In this document: positions 1 to 8,869 of the stretch, one piece after another | Layout: each line of letters starts with the position of its first letter | Numbering within the stretch: position 1 is the stretch's first letter | Assembly: GCA_012842495.1 (NCBI GenBank) | Contig: DUSS01000027.1 | Coordinates: forward strand, 1 to 64,000 | Reading direction: 5' to 3' | DNA length: 64,000 nucleotides | Source of the DNA: Candidatus Fermentithermobacillaceae bacterium | Lineage (GTDB): Bacteria; Bacillota; Sulfobacillia; Fermentithermobacillales; DUSS01 | The notes under the pieces: generated by a model | Seen by the model: only the letters and a program-made list of their open reading frames with translations | The model's database searches: none | What the model was told of the DNA's origin: nothing | Made by a program: the position numbers and the translations under genes

Positions 1-45
1 ACGGGACAGAACCTGTACGTCGACGGCGGGTATAGTGCGTGGTAG
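1..45 (+). CDS. C-terminal end of a short-chain dehydrogenase/reductase (partial)
   Basis: The window opens inside a gene. The first 14 codons read TGQNLYVDGGYSAW and then TAG. A G-x-x-L/I-x-V-D-G-G-x ending is the typical C-terminus of classical short-chain NAD(P)(H)-dependent dehydrogenases (the FabG-like family). The substrate cannot be told from this fragment. The gene runs in the same direction as the regulator and exporter that follow, but about 190 bases separate them, so co-transcription is doubtful. Confidence 0.7.
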   Translation, partial: TGQNLYVDGGYSAW

Positions 46-210
46 CGCCGGTACCCACGGCCCTTCCGTTCCGTCACTCACGCCGTGCATAGAACCTGCA
101 ACCCGGGTACGACCTAAGTACCTCGAAGCGGACTCCCCGGAAACCGTTCTCTTCCCATTGACACCGCACTTGCGTTTGGTATATACACATATAGTACAGT
201 AATCTGTAGA

Positions 211-220
211 ATTGTACAAT
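211..220. promoter_or_regulatory. Perfect palindrome ATTGTACAAT just before the regulator start
   Basis: The ten bases ATTGTACAAT form a perfect inverted repeat immediately upstream of the ribosome site (GGGGGA, 221-226) of the winged-helix gene. The 40 bases before it are A/T-rich, with TATATACACATATAGTAC, unlike the G/C-rich surroundings, which fits a promoter region. Autoregulation by the downstream regulator at this dyad is a reasonable guess, but no protein-site match is known to me. Confidence 0.3.
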
Positions 221-232
221 GGGGGATGCGCC

Positions 233-1021
233 ATGGACGCGCAGCAGTACCGCGAGCTACTCGCGGAAATCGACCGGCTACGAAAGAAAGTCGAAGAGAT
301 GGCTCGACGTCAGGGGGAGGCGACGTTACCACCTCCGGAACCAGCGCAATTGCCGAAACCGGAATACGCCGGTAGGGCAGCTCCCGAAGAGTCGGACACA
401 TCCCGGCCCGAACAGGTTGACCGGGTTGACGAAAATGCGCCGTTAACCGGAGAGGGCGGCCAGCAGGCTCGACCCCGCGAGAAGACATCCTCATCTTCCG
501 CCACAGACGACAAAGAGCAGGCAACTAGACCCGGCGACGGCCCGCCCGAACACGTAGCCGAGTTACTGGAGGTTATAAGGCGCAGAATAGCTGACCCGGA
601 GGTCCTCCGGGAGTCTGGTTGCACGCTATTATTTGCCCTCATTGAAAACAGAGAGGGAAAAGAAAGCTATTCAGTGGTCGGGTACGCGTCCGAGAACGAT
701 ATCGGGAAGATGCTGGTCCCCGATGTCGAGCTGGTCCGTTTCGCCGCTGCCTTTACCAGCCCCTGGCGCCTCAAGATAATCAGAACGCTCGCCCACAGAA
801 ACCGTACCTCTCGCGAGATCGCTGAGGAAACGGGCCTGGTAGGAGGGCAGCTCTACCACCATCTGAACGAACTCATCCGTGCCGGCTTCGTTCGTCAGGA
901 AGCGCGAAACTGCTATTCCCTGACACAAGAAGTAGGTAAGCCCGCTTACCTCGGTATCAACGCACTGGCTCGCATGTTCGCTTACGGGCAAGCAAGGTTG
1001 AGGCAGCAACGAAAACCTTGA
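233..1021 (+). CDS. Winged-helix (ArsR-like) regulator with coiled-coil N-terminus
   Basis: The protein has about 262 residues. The first 25 or so are a charged heptad-like helix (probable coiled coil), followed by a Pro/Glu/Ser-rich linker and then a C-terminal winged-helix DNA-binding region. There, a TSPWRLKIIRTLA segment leads into TSREIAEETGL and VGGQLYHHLNELIRAGFV, the usual order of helices in ArsR/HTH_20 domains. The ATG at 233 is preferred because GGGGGA lies 6 bases upstream; an in-frame TTG at 212 has no comparable site. It precedes an ABC exporter on the same strand and probably controls it. No metal-binding cysteine motif is visible, so the signal sensed is unknown. Confidence 0.8.
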   Translation: MDAQQYRELLAEIDRLRKKVEEMARRQGEATLPPPEPAQLPKPEYAGRAAPEESDTSRPEQVDRVDENAPLTGEGGQQARPREKTSSSSATDDKEQATRPGDGPPEHVAELLEVIRRRIADPEVLRESGCTLLFALIENREGKESYSVVGYASENDIGKMLVPDVELVRFAAAFTSPWRLKIIRTLAHRNRTSREIAEETGLVGGQLYHHLNELIRAGFVRQEARNCYSLTQEVGKPAYLGINALARMFAYGQARLRQQRKP

Positions 1022-1115
1022 GGAACTTCTAACTCGGAACTGGGCTTCCTTTTCTAACAACGCAGGCTGTTGAGGCAATAAGTACCTTGACGAGCGTCTA
1101 ACCGGAGGGAGACAT

Positions 1116-2180
1116 ATGGCTAGAGCTATCGTCACCAGAGGACTTCGCAAGGAATTCCCTTATTTAAACCCAAGCCCCAACATGTCCACCAGTGATCAGT
1201 GGCTTGAGTACCTTTTAAGTCTCATCACCGGAAAGAACGCTACCGGTATGGGAGTGGAAAAACGCCGCACAGTCGCGGTGGAATCCCTTGACCTCGAAGT
1301 CGAGGAAGGCGAGTTCTTCGGGCTTCTCGGACCCAACGGCGCCGGAAAGAGCACTTCCATCAAGATGCTGGCAACCATACTGGCGCCGACGGCAGGTACT
1401 GCAACGATCAACGGATATGATCTCGTTCGCGATTGGAGGGCGGTCCGGGCGAGCATCAACGTCGTCCACAGCGGAGGCTGGCTGGGATTTGACCACGAAC
1501 TCTCCATCCGCTGGAATCTCCAGGCCTGGGCCAGGATCTACGGACTGTCCAAAAAAGAAGCTGCAAGACGGACTCAGGAAGTGCTCGACATCGTTGGGCT
1601 TTCAGACAAAGCCGAAGAGACGAGCGGAACCCTGTCCAGCGGACAGCGTCAACGCCTTGCGCTGGCTAAGGGGTTCTTGATGGAAGCACCCATACTCCTG
1701 TGCGACGAACCCACGGTGGGCCTTGACCCCAATTCCGCGGCGGCAGTGCGGAGTTTCATCAAAGACGACGTGAACCGTAAAAGGGGCATTACAGTTCTCC
1801 TTACCACCCATTACATGCAGGAAGCGGATCAGCTCTGCGACCGGGTGGCCATAATGGACAAAGGCCGCATCGTCGCCTGCGACACCCCGGATAGACTCAA
1901 AGCCTCGGTTCAAGCCAAAGCGATCCTCATGGAGGTGAGAAACTTCCGCATCGAAATGCTCTTCGATTTCAAAAAGGAACACGGACAATGGCTTGTCACC
2001 GAAAAGCTCGACCAGAACGGAAATGGATCGCTCCGGGTACTGTGTTCGCCACGCGAGGCGGAGAGCACAATCACCACAGCGGTAGAAGCCTGTGGCGGAC
2101 AGGTGGTCGGATGGTCCCGGGATGACATCTCCCTTGAGGACGTCTTCATAGTGCTGACAGGACGCCGGCTGGCGGCTTAA
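1116..2180 (+). CDS. ABC-2 type exporter, ATP-binding subunit
   Basis: A 354-residue nucleotide-binding subunit of an ABC exporter. Walker A is GPNGAGKST at about residues 72-80, the signature is LSSGQRQRL, Walker B is ILLCDEPTVGLD, and the switch histidine sits in LLTTHYMQEAD. A C-terminal extension of about 90 residues is usual in the NatA/DrrA-like group. The N-terminus carries an extra segment of about 40 residues before the first strand. The start ATG follows GGAGGGAGACAT. The permease begins about 57 bases downstream, so the two form a simple exporter pair, probably under the preceding regulator. The cargo (drug, sodium or lipid) cannot be told from sequence. Confidence 0.92.
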   Translation: MARAIVTRGLRKEFPYLNPSPNMSTSDQWLEYLLSLITGKNATGMGVEKRRTVAVESLDLEVEEGEFFGLLGPNGAGKSTSIKMLATILAPTAGTATINGYDLVRDWRAVRASINVVHSGGWLGFDHELSIRWNLQAWARIYGLSKKEAARRTQEVLDIVGLSDKAEETSGTLSSGQRQRLALAKGFLMEAPILLCDEPTVGLDPNSAAAVRSFIKDDVNRKRGITVLLTTHYMQEADQLCDRVAIMDKGRIVACDTPDRLKASVQAKAILMEVRNFRIEMLFDFKKEHGQWLVTEKLDQNGNGSLRVLCSPREAESTITTAVEACGGQVVGWSRDDISLEDVFIVLTGRRLAA

Positions 2181-2237
2181 CCCGGAAGACAGCAGCGTTG
2201 AAGTACGTTAGACAATTCAACGGAAGGAGTGATCGCA

Positions 2238-3140
2238 GTGAGCAGTACCGCCATGCCCAAGACGAGGTTGAACTTGCGCGAAACCCTCGGGGTGATGAGT
2301 GTCCTCGCCGAGAGGAATTTCAGATTGATGACCCGCTTTTCCGCGAGTGCGGTCATGTTTTACATAGGAGTGTTCGCAGATGCTGCGATTTCGGCGTTCC
2401 TCGGAACGGCACTCATCGGTCAAGCTCAAGCTGCTCAGATAGGCGGCGACTATGTTTCGTATGTTATCGTAGGACTCGCCTACAGCCAGCTCATGTATAC
2501 AAGCATTAGCGCCCCTCACCAGTCTCTCTCCGGTGCGTACTGGTCGGCAAGGCTGGAGCCGCTTTTGCGTGCCCCGTTGCCTCTACGCACTATAATCATG
2601 GGGGACGCCCTGTTCTCTTATTTCACTGACTTCGTGACAATTGCCATTTACGGACTCGTGGGCATCCTGTTCGGTATGGCCATGCCTTCCTCCGGAGTCA
2701 TCCTGCCTGCCGCAGGCATTCTGGTACTGGGTTGCGTATCGGTTCTGGGCTTTGGTTTTCTCTCCGCATCGATGTTCAACCTCATCAACGCAAAAGCTCC
2801 GGTAGCTAACAGCGAACCAGTACAGTGGTTGGTGAGGACGCTGCAGCGGCTTGTCTGCGGCGTGTACTTCCCTGTTACAGCTCTGCCCGGTTGGCTACAG
2901 ACCGTGGGAAACTTCATGCCTCAGACCTATGTCCTCGACGCCGTGCGGCGCCTTCTAATCCCGAACTATCCGAAGGGGCCCACGCTCCCGGTTCACAGCT
3001 CATTCGGTCTCGACCCGCAGGTGGCAAACCTCATCGCCATCGCGGTTCTCACCGCGTTCATCCTTCCCTTGGGCCTGTGGGCGTTTGACAAGGGGCTGGA
3101 GAAAGCCAGGAAGGATGGAGGATTGTCCAGGTGGACGTAG
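2238..3140 (+). CDS. ABC-2 type exporter, permease subunit
   Basis: A roughly 300-residue integral membrane protein with about six hydrophobic segments, including stretches around ASAVMFYIGVFADAAI, the FVTIAIYGLVGILFG region and a C-terminal LIAIAVLTAFILPLGLWAF helix. A short basic tail follows. This is the usual make-up of ABC-2 permeases that pair with a NatA/DrrA-like ATPase, and such an ATPase is encoded directly upstream. The GTG at 2238 is chosen because GGAAGGAG ends about 8 bases before it; an in-frame GTG at 2229 overlaps that ribosome site. ATG at 2253 is a further alternative. Confidence 0.87.
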   Translation: MSSTAMPKTRLNLRETLGVMSVLAERNFRLMTRFSASAVMFYIGVFADAAISAFLGTALIGQAQAAQIGGDYVSYVIVGLAYSQLMYTSISAPHQSLSGAYWSARLEPLLRAPLPLRTIIMGDALFSYFTDFVTIAIYGLVGILFGMAMPSSGVILPAAGILVLGCVSVLGFGFLSASMFNLINAKAPVANSEPVQWLVRTLQRLVCGVYFPVTALPGWLQTVGNFMPQTYVLDAVRRLLIPNYPKGPTLPVHSSFGLDPQVANLIAIAVLTAFILPLGLWAFDKGLEKARKDGGLSRWT

Positions 3141-3264
3141 TACATGTGGTGAGCACCGTGGACACAGCGGACGTAGTGGACGCACGGACGTGGTGGACAT
3201 AGCCTCCGCCTTGCTCAGGTTTTGAGCCGCCGAGCATCTGGGCGACGCCCTCCGCGCCGAAACT

Positions 3265-4287
3265 GCTGCCGGGTTTGCTGAACGTGAGGAGGAACCGGTG
3301 GGGACCCGTTTTCACGCTATGCACGCTCCTGAACCCCTCCAGAGGCAGACGAACGCGGGGCTCGTCCAGGCTTTGAATGCTCAACTCGGCGCAACGGGTC
3401 CGCTTCACTACAACTTCGAAGATCCCGTCATCCCCGGAGACGTCCCCAATCGCCGGAAACTTCTTCGAGTCGATGCGCACCCGCATGGTGACGGCAAATC
3501 CGGGCGGAGCTTCACCCGAAGATGATACCTGGACGGGATCGGGTAGGGGGCCTCCGCTCGCCTCAACGCCCGGCCACATAATGGTAACGTGATAAACCTG
3601 CCCATCCGGAGCGATAAAGACTTCGGCTCCCTCCGGGGGCTCCACCTCCAGCGCATCCCACAGTTCCCTCTCACCCGTAACCGCGGGAACGCGTATGTAC
3701 AACACCACCTGACCGAAGCTTGCGGTCATCGTGTCCCCGTCACGGATGTTCGGCTTCAGAGTCAGCTCGTCGCCAACGGTCCCTCCATCGGCGTACCGGC
3801 ACTTTCTGCGCTCGATAGCCTCGGCCTAGATGTCGGATTTCGGTGGCAGATGCACATACGCCCTGCCGAGGGGGATTCCCTCGGCGGTCTTGAGGGTTAC
3901 CTCATATGGTACTCCCGGCGTGGCCTCAACGGAAACCACCACGATTTCGCCGGCGTAGCCGAGATTGAAGGGAGCCTCCGGACTGACTTCGGCCTGCAGG
4001 GAGCCGTACTCCGGCGGCGACTCAAACCGGAAGTACGCAACGCGGTCCCATTCCGAGGCTGCGAGTTCCGTATCGGAGGGCCACGACCACAAGAGGGCCG
4101 GTGTTCCCGTTGGAGCCGGGCCCTCACCGCCGGGAGTTGAGTCCTCACCGCCAGGGGTCAGGCGCTCGCCGGCGGTCTGGGTCACACCGCATCCCGTCAA
4201 TAACGTTGAGAACACCGCCATTGCGACCATCACCGAGCAGATGACCAGCCAGTTTCGCCTGTTCCGCGGCTTTCCACGAACAGCCAT
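3265..4287 (-). pseudogene. Broken, truncated copy of the large lipoprotein encoded at 40320-42611
   Basis: Reading on the minus strand from ATG 4287, a lipoprotein signal (VFSTLLTGCG) is followed by a segment close to the 763-residue lipoprotein at 40.3-42.6 kb; for example LLWSWPSD against LLWAWPSK, and YAGEIVVVSVEA against YAGQIVYVWLES. A TAG at 3826-3828 interrupts the frame. The same frame then continues with DGDTMTASFG and MWPGVEASGG, again matching the intact relative, through GFRSVHSVK and HRFLLTFSKP. Similarity stops near 3270, after roughly the first half of the intact protein. It is therefore a nonsense-mutated and 3'-truncated relic. An in-frame stop caused by a sequencing error would not explain the missing second half. 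Confidence 0.8.
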
Positions 4288-4399
4288 TCCTTACACCCCC
4301 GTCCGCACTTCGCCGTGCCATCGGTTGACATGACACGCGGCATTAAAGTGGAATGAAGAAACCGGCGATTGCCCGCACCGTCTGAATGCTCCTGATCTC

Positions 4400-4741
4400 T
4401 CAGAAACCAAGCCACTGCCTATACTCCACTTGATCCGCGAACCGCCTCATCAACCCCGGCGTCAATCCAGGCACTTTGCGAAGCTCATCTACCGACTGAT
4501 ATGGACCCAGTTCCCGGATACGTTGCGCGAGAGGTTGATCGACACCCTTTATAGTACAAAGGTCCACCAACGAGGCGGCGTTGAGGTCGAAGGTATGGGT
4601 CCGGGGGAGAGCCCGGTACTGGTCGAACACCGACGTACCGATCTCAAATTCTGGGTTGGCAGGCCAGATTCCGGGACCCGATGAGAATCCCTGCGCCGCC
4701 GTGACATCGATGACGCTGTTCAGGAGGTCTTCCCCCTGCAA
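4400..4741 (-). CDS. Helix-hairpin-helix (ComEA-like) domain protein, possibly 5'-truncated
   Basis: The C-terminal 60 residues carry two helix-hairpin-helix units. FDLNAASLVDLCTIKGVDQPLA and the YQSVDELRKVPGLT stretch match the pattern of ComEA, the competence DNA receptor, and of related DNA-binding proteins. The N-terminal 50 residues (GFSSGPGIWPANPEF region) are not recognised. The only start in frame is a TTG at 4741 with no good ribosome site, and the frame is closed 6 codons further upstream, so the 5' part may be missing. It lies downstream of two genes on the same strand. DNA binding is inferred from the fold only. Confidence 0.55.
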   Translation of the reverse strand: MQGEDLLNSVIDVTAAQGFSSGPGIWPANPEFEIGTSVFDQYRALPRTHTFDLNAASLVDLCTIKGVDQPLAQRIRELGPYQSVDELRKVPGLTPGLMRRFADQVEYRQWLGF

Positions 4742-4808
4742 AAAGTCGCGGTGTTTTCAGAAAGAGAATCAACCAGCCGGTAGCATCTTGTTTCCAGCAC
4801 GGCATCGA

Positions 4809-5081
4809 TCACTTGAATACCCAGCGACGGTCGGTGCTCTCAATCAACTCCCGTAGCGTGATTTGGCGTTTAAGCCCGAGTACGGTATATGTCACCGTGA
4901 GCAGCCGGTATTTAGTCTCGTTGCCGCCGTCAAATGGGCGGATTCGATGTATCTCCAGCAAAATGTTCAGAGGAGGAGTGCTTCCTTGCAGCGGCAGTCG
5001 GACACGGTTCTCAAGTTCATCAATCTCGGCAAAAGGCCAAGGTTGACGGTCTGTAGATTCCGTTCGCCCGCACCCTGTCAC
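4809..5081 (-). CDS. Small protein of unknown function
   Basis: A 90-residue reading frame whose GTG start overlaps the stop of the upstream lipoprotein gene (GTGA overlap). That suggests translational coupling and a real gene. The sequence is rich in alternating hydrophobic and charged residues (LLEIHRIRPFDGG, YRLLTVTYTVLGLKRQITL) and probably forms beta strands. There is no signal peptide, membrane segment or motif I recognise. Its role is presumably tied to the lipoprotein before it. Confidence 0.5.
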   Translation of the reverse strand: MTGCGRTESTDRQPWPFAEIDELENRVRLPLQGSTPPLNILLEIHRIRPFDGGNETKYRLLTVTYTVLGLKRQITLRELIESTDRRWVFK

Positions 5082-6607
5082 CGGGTCTCACCGCTTTTGA
5101 ACTTGTCGATACGATCCAGGATTATATCAACCGCGTGAAGTTCCTCCTCCTTCGAAAGCTGCTGCCTGAGGGATTCGATTCTCTCTCGGAATGCATTCAG
5201 GTCTCCATAGCTGGCGTTATAGGCCAGGAGGTCTCCTACCCGCTCCACCTCCTTCGGATAAGCTCCGCCCAGCGCCCGGAGAAAATCCAGAGGACCCTCC
5301 TCGAACCTTCTCATCAGGACAAGACCCATCTGCTCCGATTTCCATCCGTCGCATCGCAGTGCCTCGTTGAAGAGGTCTGGATAACGCGCGTGCATCCAGA
5401 TAGCATTGAACTCGTCCGGACCGAAAGTCTTCCCGGCCGCTTCGGAGACAGACCCTTCCGGCAACTCCGTCCTCTGCATATCTACGGGAAACCGAATCCC
5501 TGTAAGCGGACGTGGGAACACCGCTTCGAACGTCTTGTCGTCGCCTTTGAATACCTCGAACCGCCCGTCGACTACCCGGAGCCGCCCCACCACCTTCCCA
5601 TCCTTGAAGGCGATGAAGTGCTCAACGATTCCGTGTTCCGGCCACAGGTAGAGCGATCTCAATACGAGACATCCGGCGCAGGTATAGCTGTTTTCGCCCC
5701 AGATCTCGATGTCCGGGGAGGCGGCCTGAGTGTAATTGGGGTCAACCCCTTTCAGTTCTTCCAGCCCTGCGGTGAACGGCTCGATTTTCCCGGTAACGAG
5801 GTCAAGGGCTCTCGTTCCGCACCTCTCATGTATAAAGAGGGTTTGCCCGTAGGGCGTGAAAGAAGGACCCGCTCCTGCATAAGTCACCTCAATATCGGGA
5901 TGCACCATCCTCCACCTTTGAGGCACAGGCGAGTCTGTTCCCGCATAGGTCGCCTCGAGGATGCCGTGCACGTACTCATAAGAACTCTCGCCGTTTGACT
6001 CGTGAGGCTCGGTGCGTAACGTTACGCAATATACCCTGACCTTTTCGTCTCCGGCTTCGAGACCGATGACCTGGGCAAGCTTGGTACCGGGAGCGAGGTC
6101 CGTCGACAGAACCGCCTTTCCCGCCAGCGGGTGGTCACGGATGTCGAGCACGATCCTATTACCTTCTTCAAGACACACGATGAAAGTCCCGCCGTCAGAC
6201 GGGCAGACGATCAGGCTCGCCGGTTCCCGGAAGACATCCACCCGAACCCTGGGATCGACACCGGTCACCGAGAAGCTGCCGGGATATCGCGGAAGAAAAC
6301 CGAACCGGTCACCGCCGTCCCAGTAAATGTCGTAGCCGGATTGCTCATTGACCGAAAAGAGAGGCGAGGTCTCGAGCGACACCCTGGCCGCTTCCAAATC
6401 CCACAGGCCCAGGTAGTACGTGTCCGAGTAGAGCGTGTCGTTCAATAACAAGAAGGGGATGGTGGTAGTCCTGTCCCAGGTCACAAAGGGTTCTCTCCCC
6501 GCCTCCGCGGCAGTACCGCCACCCCCCACGGCAGGCTCCTCTCCCCGGCACGAGGTCAGAACAGGCGCCAGGATTAAGAATGCCAGCAGAAGGCAGGCAA
6601 TCTTCAC
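5078..6607 (-). CDS. Secreted lipoprotein of unknown function
   Basis: The GTG at 6607 starts a clean lipoprotein signal (VKIACLLLAFLILAPVLTSC, lipidated Cys about residue 20) and has AAAGGA 6 bases upstream; a second GTG at 6622 with AAAGGAG is possible. The mature part of about 490 residues is mainly beta-strand-like with many Tyr, Trp and Gly residues. The last 100 residues are helical and charged (FEEGPLDFLRALGG, SLRQQLSKEEEL). I do not recognise a family. The lipid anchor places it on the outer face of the cytoplasmic membrane. It overlaps the small gene downstream by a few bases, so they form one unit. Confidence 0.72.
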   Translation of the reverse strand: MKIACLLLAFLILAPVLTSCRGEEPAVGGGGTAAEAGREPFVTWDRTTTIPFLLLNDTLYSDTYYLGLWDLEAARVSLETSPLFSVNEQSGYDIYWDGGDRFGFLPRYPGSFSVTGVDPRVRVDVFREPASLIVCPSDGGTFIVCLEEGNRIVLDIRDHPLAGKAVLSTDLAPGTKLAQVIGLEAGDEKVRVYCVTLRTEPHESNGESSYEYVHGILEATYAGTDSPVPQRWRMVHPDIEVTYAGAGPSFTPYGQTLFIHERCGTRALDLVTGKIEPFTAGLEELKGVDPNYTQAASPDIEIWGENSYTCAGCLVLRSLYLWPEHGIVEHFIAFKDGKVVGRLRVVDGRFEVFKGDDKTFEAVFPRPLTGIRFPVDMQRTELPEGSVSEAAGKTFGPDEFNAIWMHARYPDLFNEALRCDGWKSEQMGLVLMRRFEEGPLDFLRALGGAYPKEVERVGDLLAYNASYGDLNAFRERIESLRQQLSKEEELHAVDIILDRIDKFKSGETR

Positions 6608-6736
6608 ATGGGGTCCTTTCACTGACTGCTCAGCTCCTTTCGGCCAGTGTTCCAGGATTCCGCCGGACGGTGCCATCAGCGCAGACTCCCACTTTCGTCG
6701 GTTGCTGCACTCGACCCTTCTGGCCCCCCGGCACAC

Positions 6737-7078
6737 TCACGGGGATGCCCCGTTGCGCACAGGTACAGGACGCAGGAAATGCGTCCGGGGTTCCAGAGTC
6801 ATCCAGATCGAAAGGATCGTCAACCAACTACAACGCGAGTCCGCTAATACGGTCGTACCGGTTTCTGGCTGTTGAATGACCCTGAGGGTCAGCTTGCTTC
6901 CAAGCGTGGTGTTGACAATACTACCCTGTGACTGGTTGTTCAGAGTGAAGCAGCCAGGATTTCCATAGCCCGAGACACTAAGCCTTCCCGCGCGAATCGC
7001 ATTCCAGACCGCCGTCCGATCTGAGGGCGAGTAGTCTGGAATGTACGCCCAGGTAACAGGGATAACCTTCCTGTCATA
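6737..7078 (-). pseudogene. Open frame of 113 codons with no start codon, probable gene remnant
   Basis: Between the lipoprotein gene and the D-aminoacylase, the minus strand is open from a TAG at 7079-7081 to a TGA at 6737-6739. The translation begins with protein-like text (VIPVTWAYIPDYSPSD, then AVWNAIRAGRLSVSGYGN and LGSKLTLRVIQQPETG). There is no ATG, GTG or TTG near the upstream end, so the 5' part appears to be lost. I do not recognise the family. The second half is less protein-like and may be out of its original frame. Confidence 0.35.
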
Positions 7079-8681
7079 CTACAGGTGCCGAGCGGCTTGC
7101 CCCCACGGTCCTCCTCACCGCCTCACCCGGTCTCCTGCCCGTGACCTCCCCTTCCCACAGAACCGGCTCTCCGTTTACGAAGACCGAGTGTATCCCGACC
7201 GGGTATTGCCAGGGGTTCTCATATGTCGCCCTGTCGATGATGAGGGCGGGGTCGAAAACCACGAGGTCCGCTCTGAATCCCGGACGCAGCAGTCCCCTGT
7301 CCCCTATGCCGAGCTTTCGCGCGGGAAGGCCCGTCATCTTGTATATGGCTTCTTCCATGCTGAGGACGCCGCGCTCCCGCGCGTAATAACCCAGGACCCG
7401 TGGGAAGGTCCCGACCGACCTCGGATGGACTTTGCCTTCCTCTGGAACGGCCACGTTCCCGTCGGTGACCACGGTGCTTTCCTTGAACTTCATGACCTCC
7501 ACGAGGTCTTCCTCGCTCATGGCGAATCTCACGATGCCCACGTCCATATCCTCTTCCAGGAGGAGATCGACTGCGGCCCGCGCCGGCGTCACCCCGAGCT
7601 GTCGCGCGATGGCAGCGATATCTTTTACCTCCATCCATTTGTTATCCGGCCTCGATACCCGGGTGATCACTACCTTGTCCCATCCGCCCTGAGCCAGGGT
7701 CCTCCGGTCCGCTTCCGCCTCCGCTTTCGTCCGCGTAGTTTCACCAGTGAGCACGGCCACGGCGCCGTCCTTGCCGTTTTCCAGCACCCAGTCCGGGAGA
7801 ACTATGGACAGCCCCGTGGAAGAAGCTAAATACGGATAGAAATCTGCGCTTACCTTAACTCCGTCTTTTGCCGCCGCTTCTATCATTTCCAGGGCCAGGG
7901 CAACTTTACCCCAGTTATCCGGACCGCAAGCTTTAAGGTGGGCTATCTCGAAGAACACCCCGCTGCGCCTTGCCACTGCGATGGCCTCCCGGACCGATTC
8001 GAGCAGTTCGGGGCCTTCGTTGCGGATATGAGATGCGTGGATGCCGCCGAGACTCGCCACACCTCGAGAAATCTCGGCCAGCTCCTCAACGTCAGCGAAT
8101 CTTCCGGGCACGTATTCAAGGCCGCTCGATATCCCGAACGCCCCTTCCTCGACCGCTCGAAGAGCTATTTCCCTCATGCGGGCTTTTTCTGGTTCATCCA
8201 GAGGCCTTCCCGAGTCCCCCGCGATGAGAGACCGGATCTCGCCGTGACCAACCAACGTAGCAACATTGACCGCGGGCCTTACCGCATCGACGGCGTCGAG
8301 ATACCCTTTGACCCCGTCCCACATTCGTTCGATTCCCGCAGCCTTAAGGCGCTCCCAGCGGGATTCGTCTTTTTGCTTCATGAAACAGGCGCTCGAACCG
8401 CAGTTCCCGACGACTTCGGTGGTTATCCCCTGCCGGACGAGGTTTGACGCTTCAGGATGGATGAGGACGGCGGTGTCGGAGTGGGAATGCATGTTGATGA
8501 ATCCGGGCGAAACCGCAAGACCGGGAAGCTCGATATGCGTAGTCTCCTCGGGAACGTCTTCACGGGGTATATCCCCGACCCGTTCGATGAACCCGTCCCG
8601 GACCAGGACCGAACCCTTTTTCGGTGGGCGGTTCTCGCCGTCGAAGATAAGGACCTGCGAAATCAGGTACGATCCTTTCAC
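7074..8681 (-). CDS. N-acyl-D-amino-acid deacylase (D-aminoacylase family amidohydrolase)
   Basis: A 535-residue cytoplasmic metal-dependent amidohydrolase that removes the acyl group from N-acyl-D-amino acids. The metal-binding HSHSD follows PGFIN near residue 65, then come NCGSSA, ASHIRNEG, IAHLKACG and the C-terminal GDRGLLRPGFRADLVVFD, the order found in D-aminoacylases. The GTG at 8681 is chosen because AAAGGAG lies 7 bases upstream; the frame is open further upstream but without such a site. A second, diverged family member lies at 36020-37639 inside a peptide-uptake operon. The 5' end of this gene, including start codon and ribosome site, is copied at 14873-14925. Confidence 0.9.
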   Translation of the reverse strand: MKGSYLISQVLIFDGENRPPKKGSVLVRDGFIERVGDIPREDVPEETTHIELPGLAVSPGFINMHSHSDTAVLIHPEASNLVRQGITTEVVGNCGSSACFMKQKDESRWERLKAAGIERMWDGVKGYLDAVDAVRPAVNVATLVGHGEIRSLIAGDSGRPLDEPEKARMREIALRAVEEGAFGISSGLEYVPGRFADVEELAEISRGVASLGGIHASHIRNEGPELLESVREAIAVARRSGVFFEIAHLKACGPDNWGKVALALEMIEAAAKDGVKVSADFYPYLASSTGLSIVLPDWVLENGKDGAVAVLTGETTRTKAEAEADRRTLAQGGWDKVVITRVSRPDNKWMEVKDIAAIARQLGVTPARAAVDLLLEEDMDVGIVRFAMSEEDLVEVMKFKESTVVTDGNVAVPEEGKVHPRSVGTFPRVLGYYARERGVLSMEEAIYKMTGLPARKLGIGDRGLLRPGFRADLVVFDPALIIDRATYENPWQYPVGIHSVFVNGEPVLWEGEVTGRRPGEAVRRTVGASRSAPVV

Positions 8682-8725
8682 GGTAAGACTCCTTTCCTCA
8701 ATAATCTGAACGTGCCCGTGGCACA
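8671..8725 (-). repeat. 5' end of the D-aminoacylase gene, source copy of a dispersed duplication
   Basis: These 55 bases hold the first codons, start codon and ribosome site of the D-aminoacylase gene plus the leader beginning TTGTGCCACGGGCA on the minus strand. A near copy is at 14873-14925, next to brxA. The 23 bases nearest the gene match exactly, and the rest differs by a few substitutions and a 3-base gap. Confidence 0.8.
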
Positions 8726-8869
8726 ATGCCCGGGGTCCGGCCTGAGTTTCTCTCTGGACCCTGCGGGCAACTGCCCGAACCGGTGCCCGGGGGCGAAACC
8801 ATTGTCCGTAAATACGTCGAAGGCAGCCCGCATCGGGCGCCGGTGAATAATGCTCGTACCCGTACCATC

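Noticed and set aside
3826-3828. In-frame TAG codons in two otherwise continuous frames (here and 10062-10064) suggested pyrrolysine-type recoding.
   Set aside because: TAG is the ordinary stop of several intact genes here (prs, the ABC-2 permease, brxC), the lipoprotein copy is also truncated, and other relics in the window carry TAA or frameshifts. Simple decay explains them.
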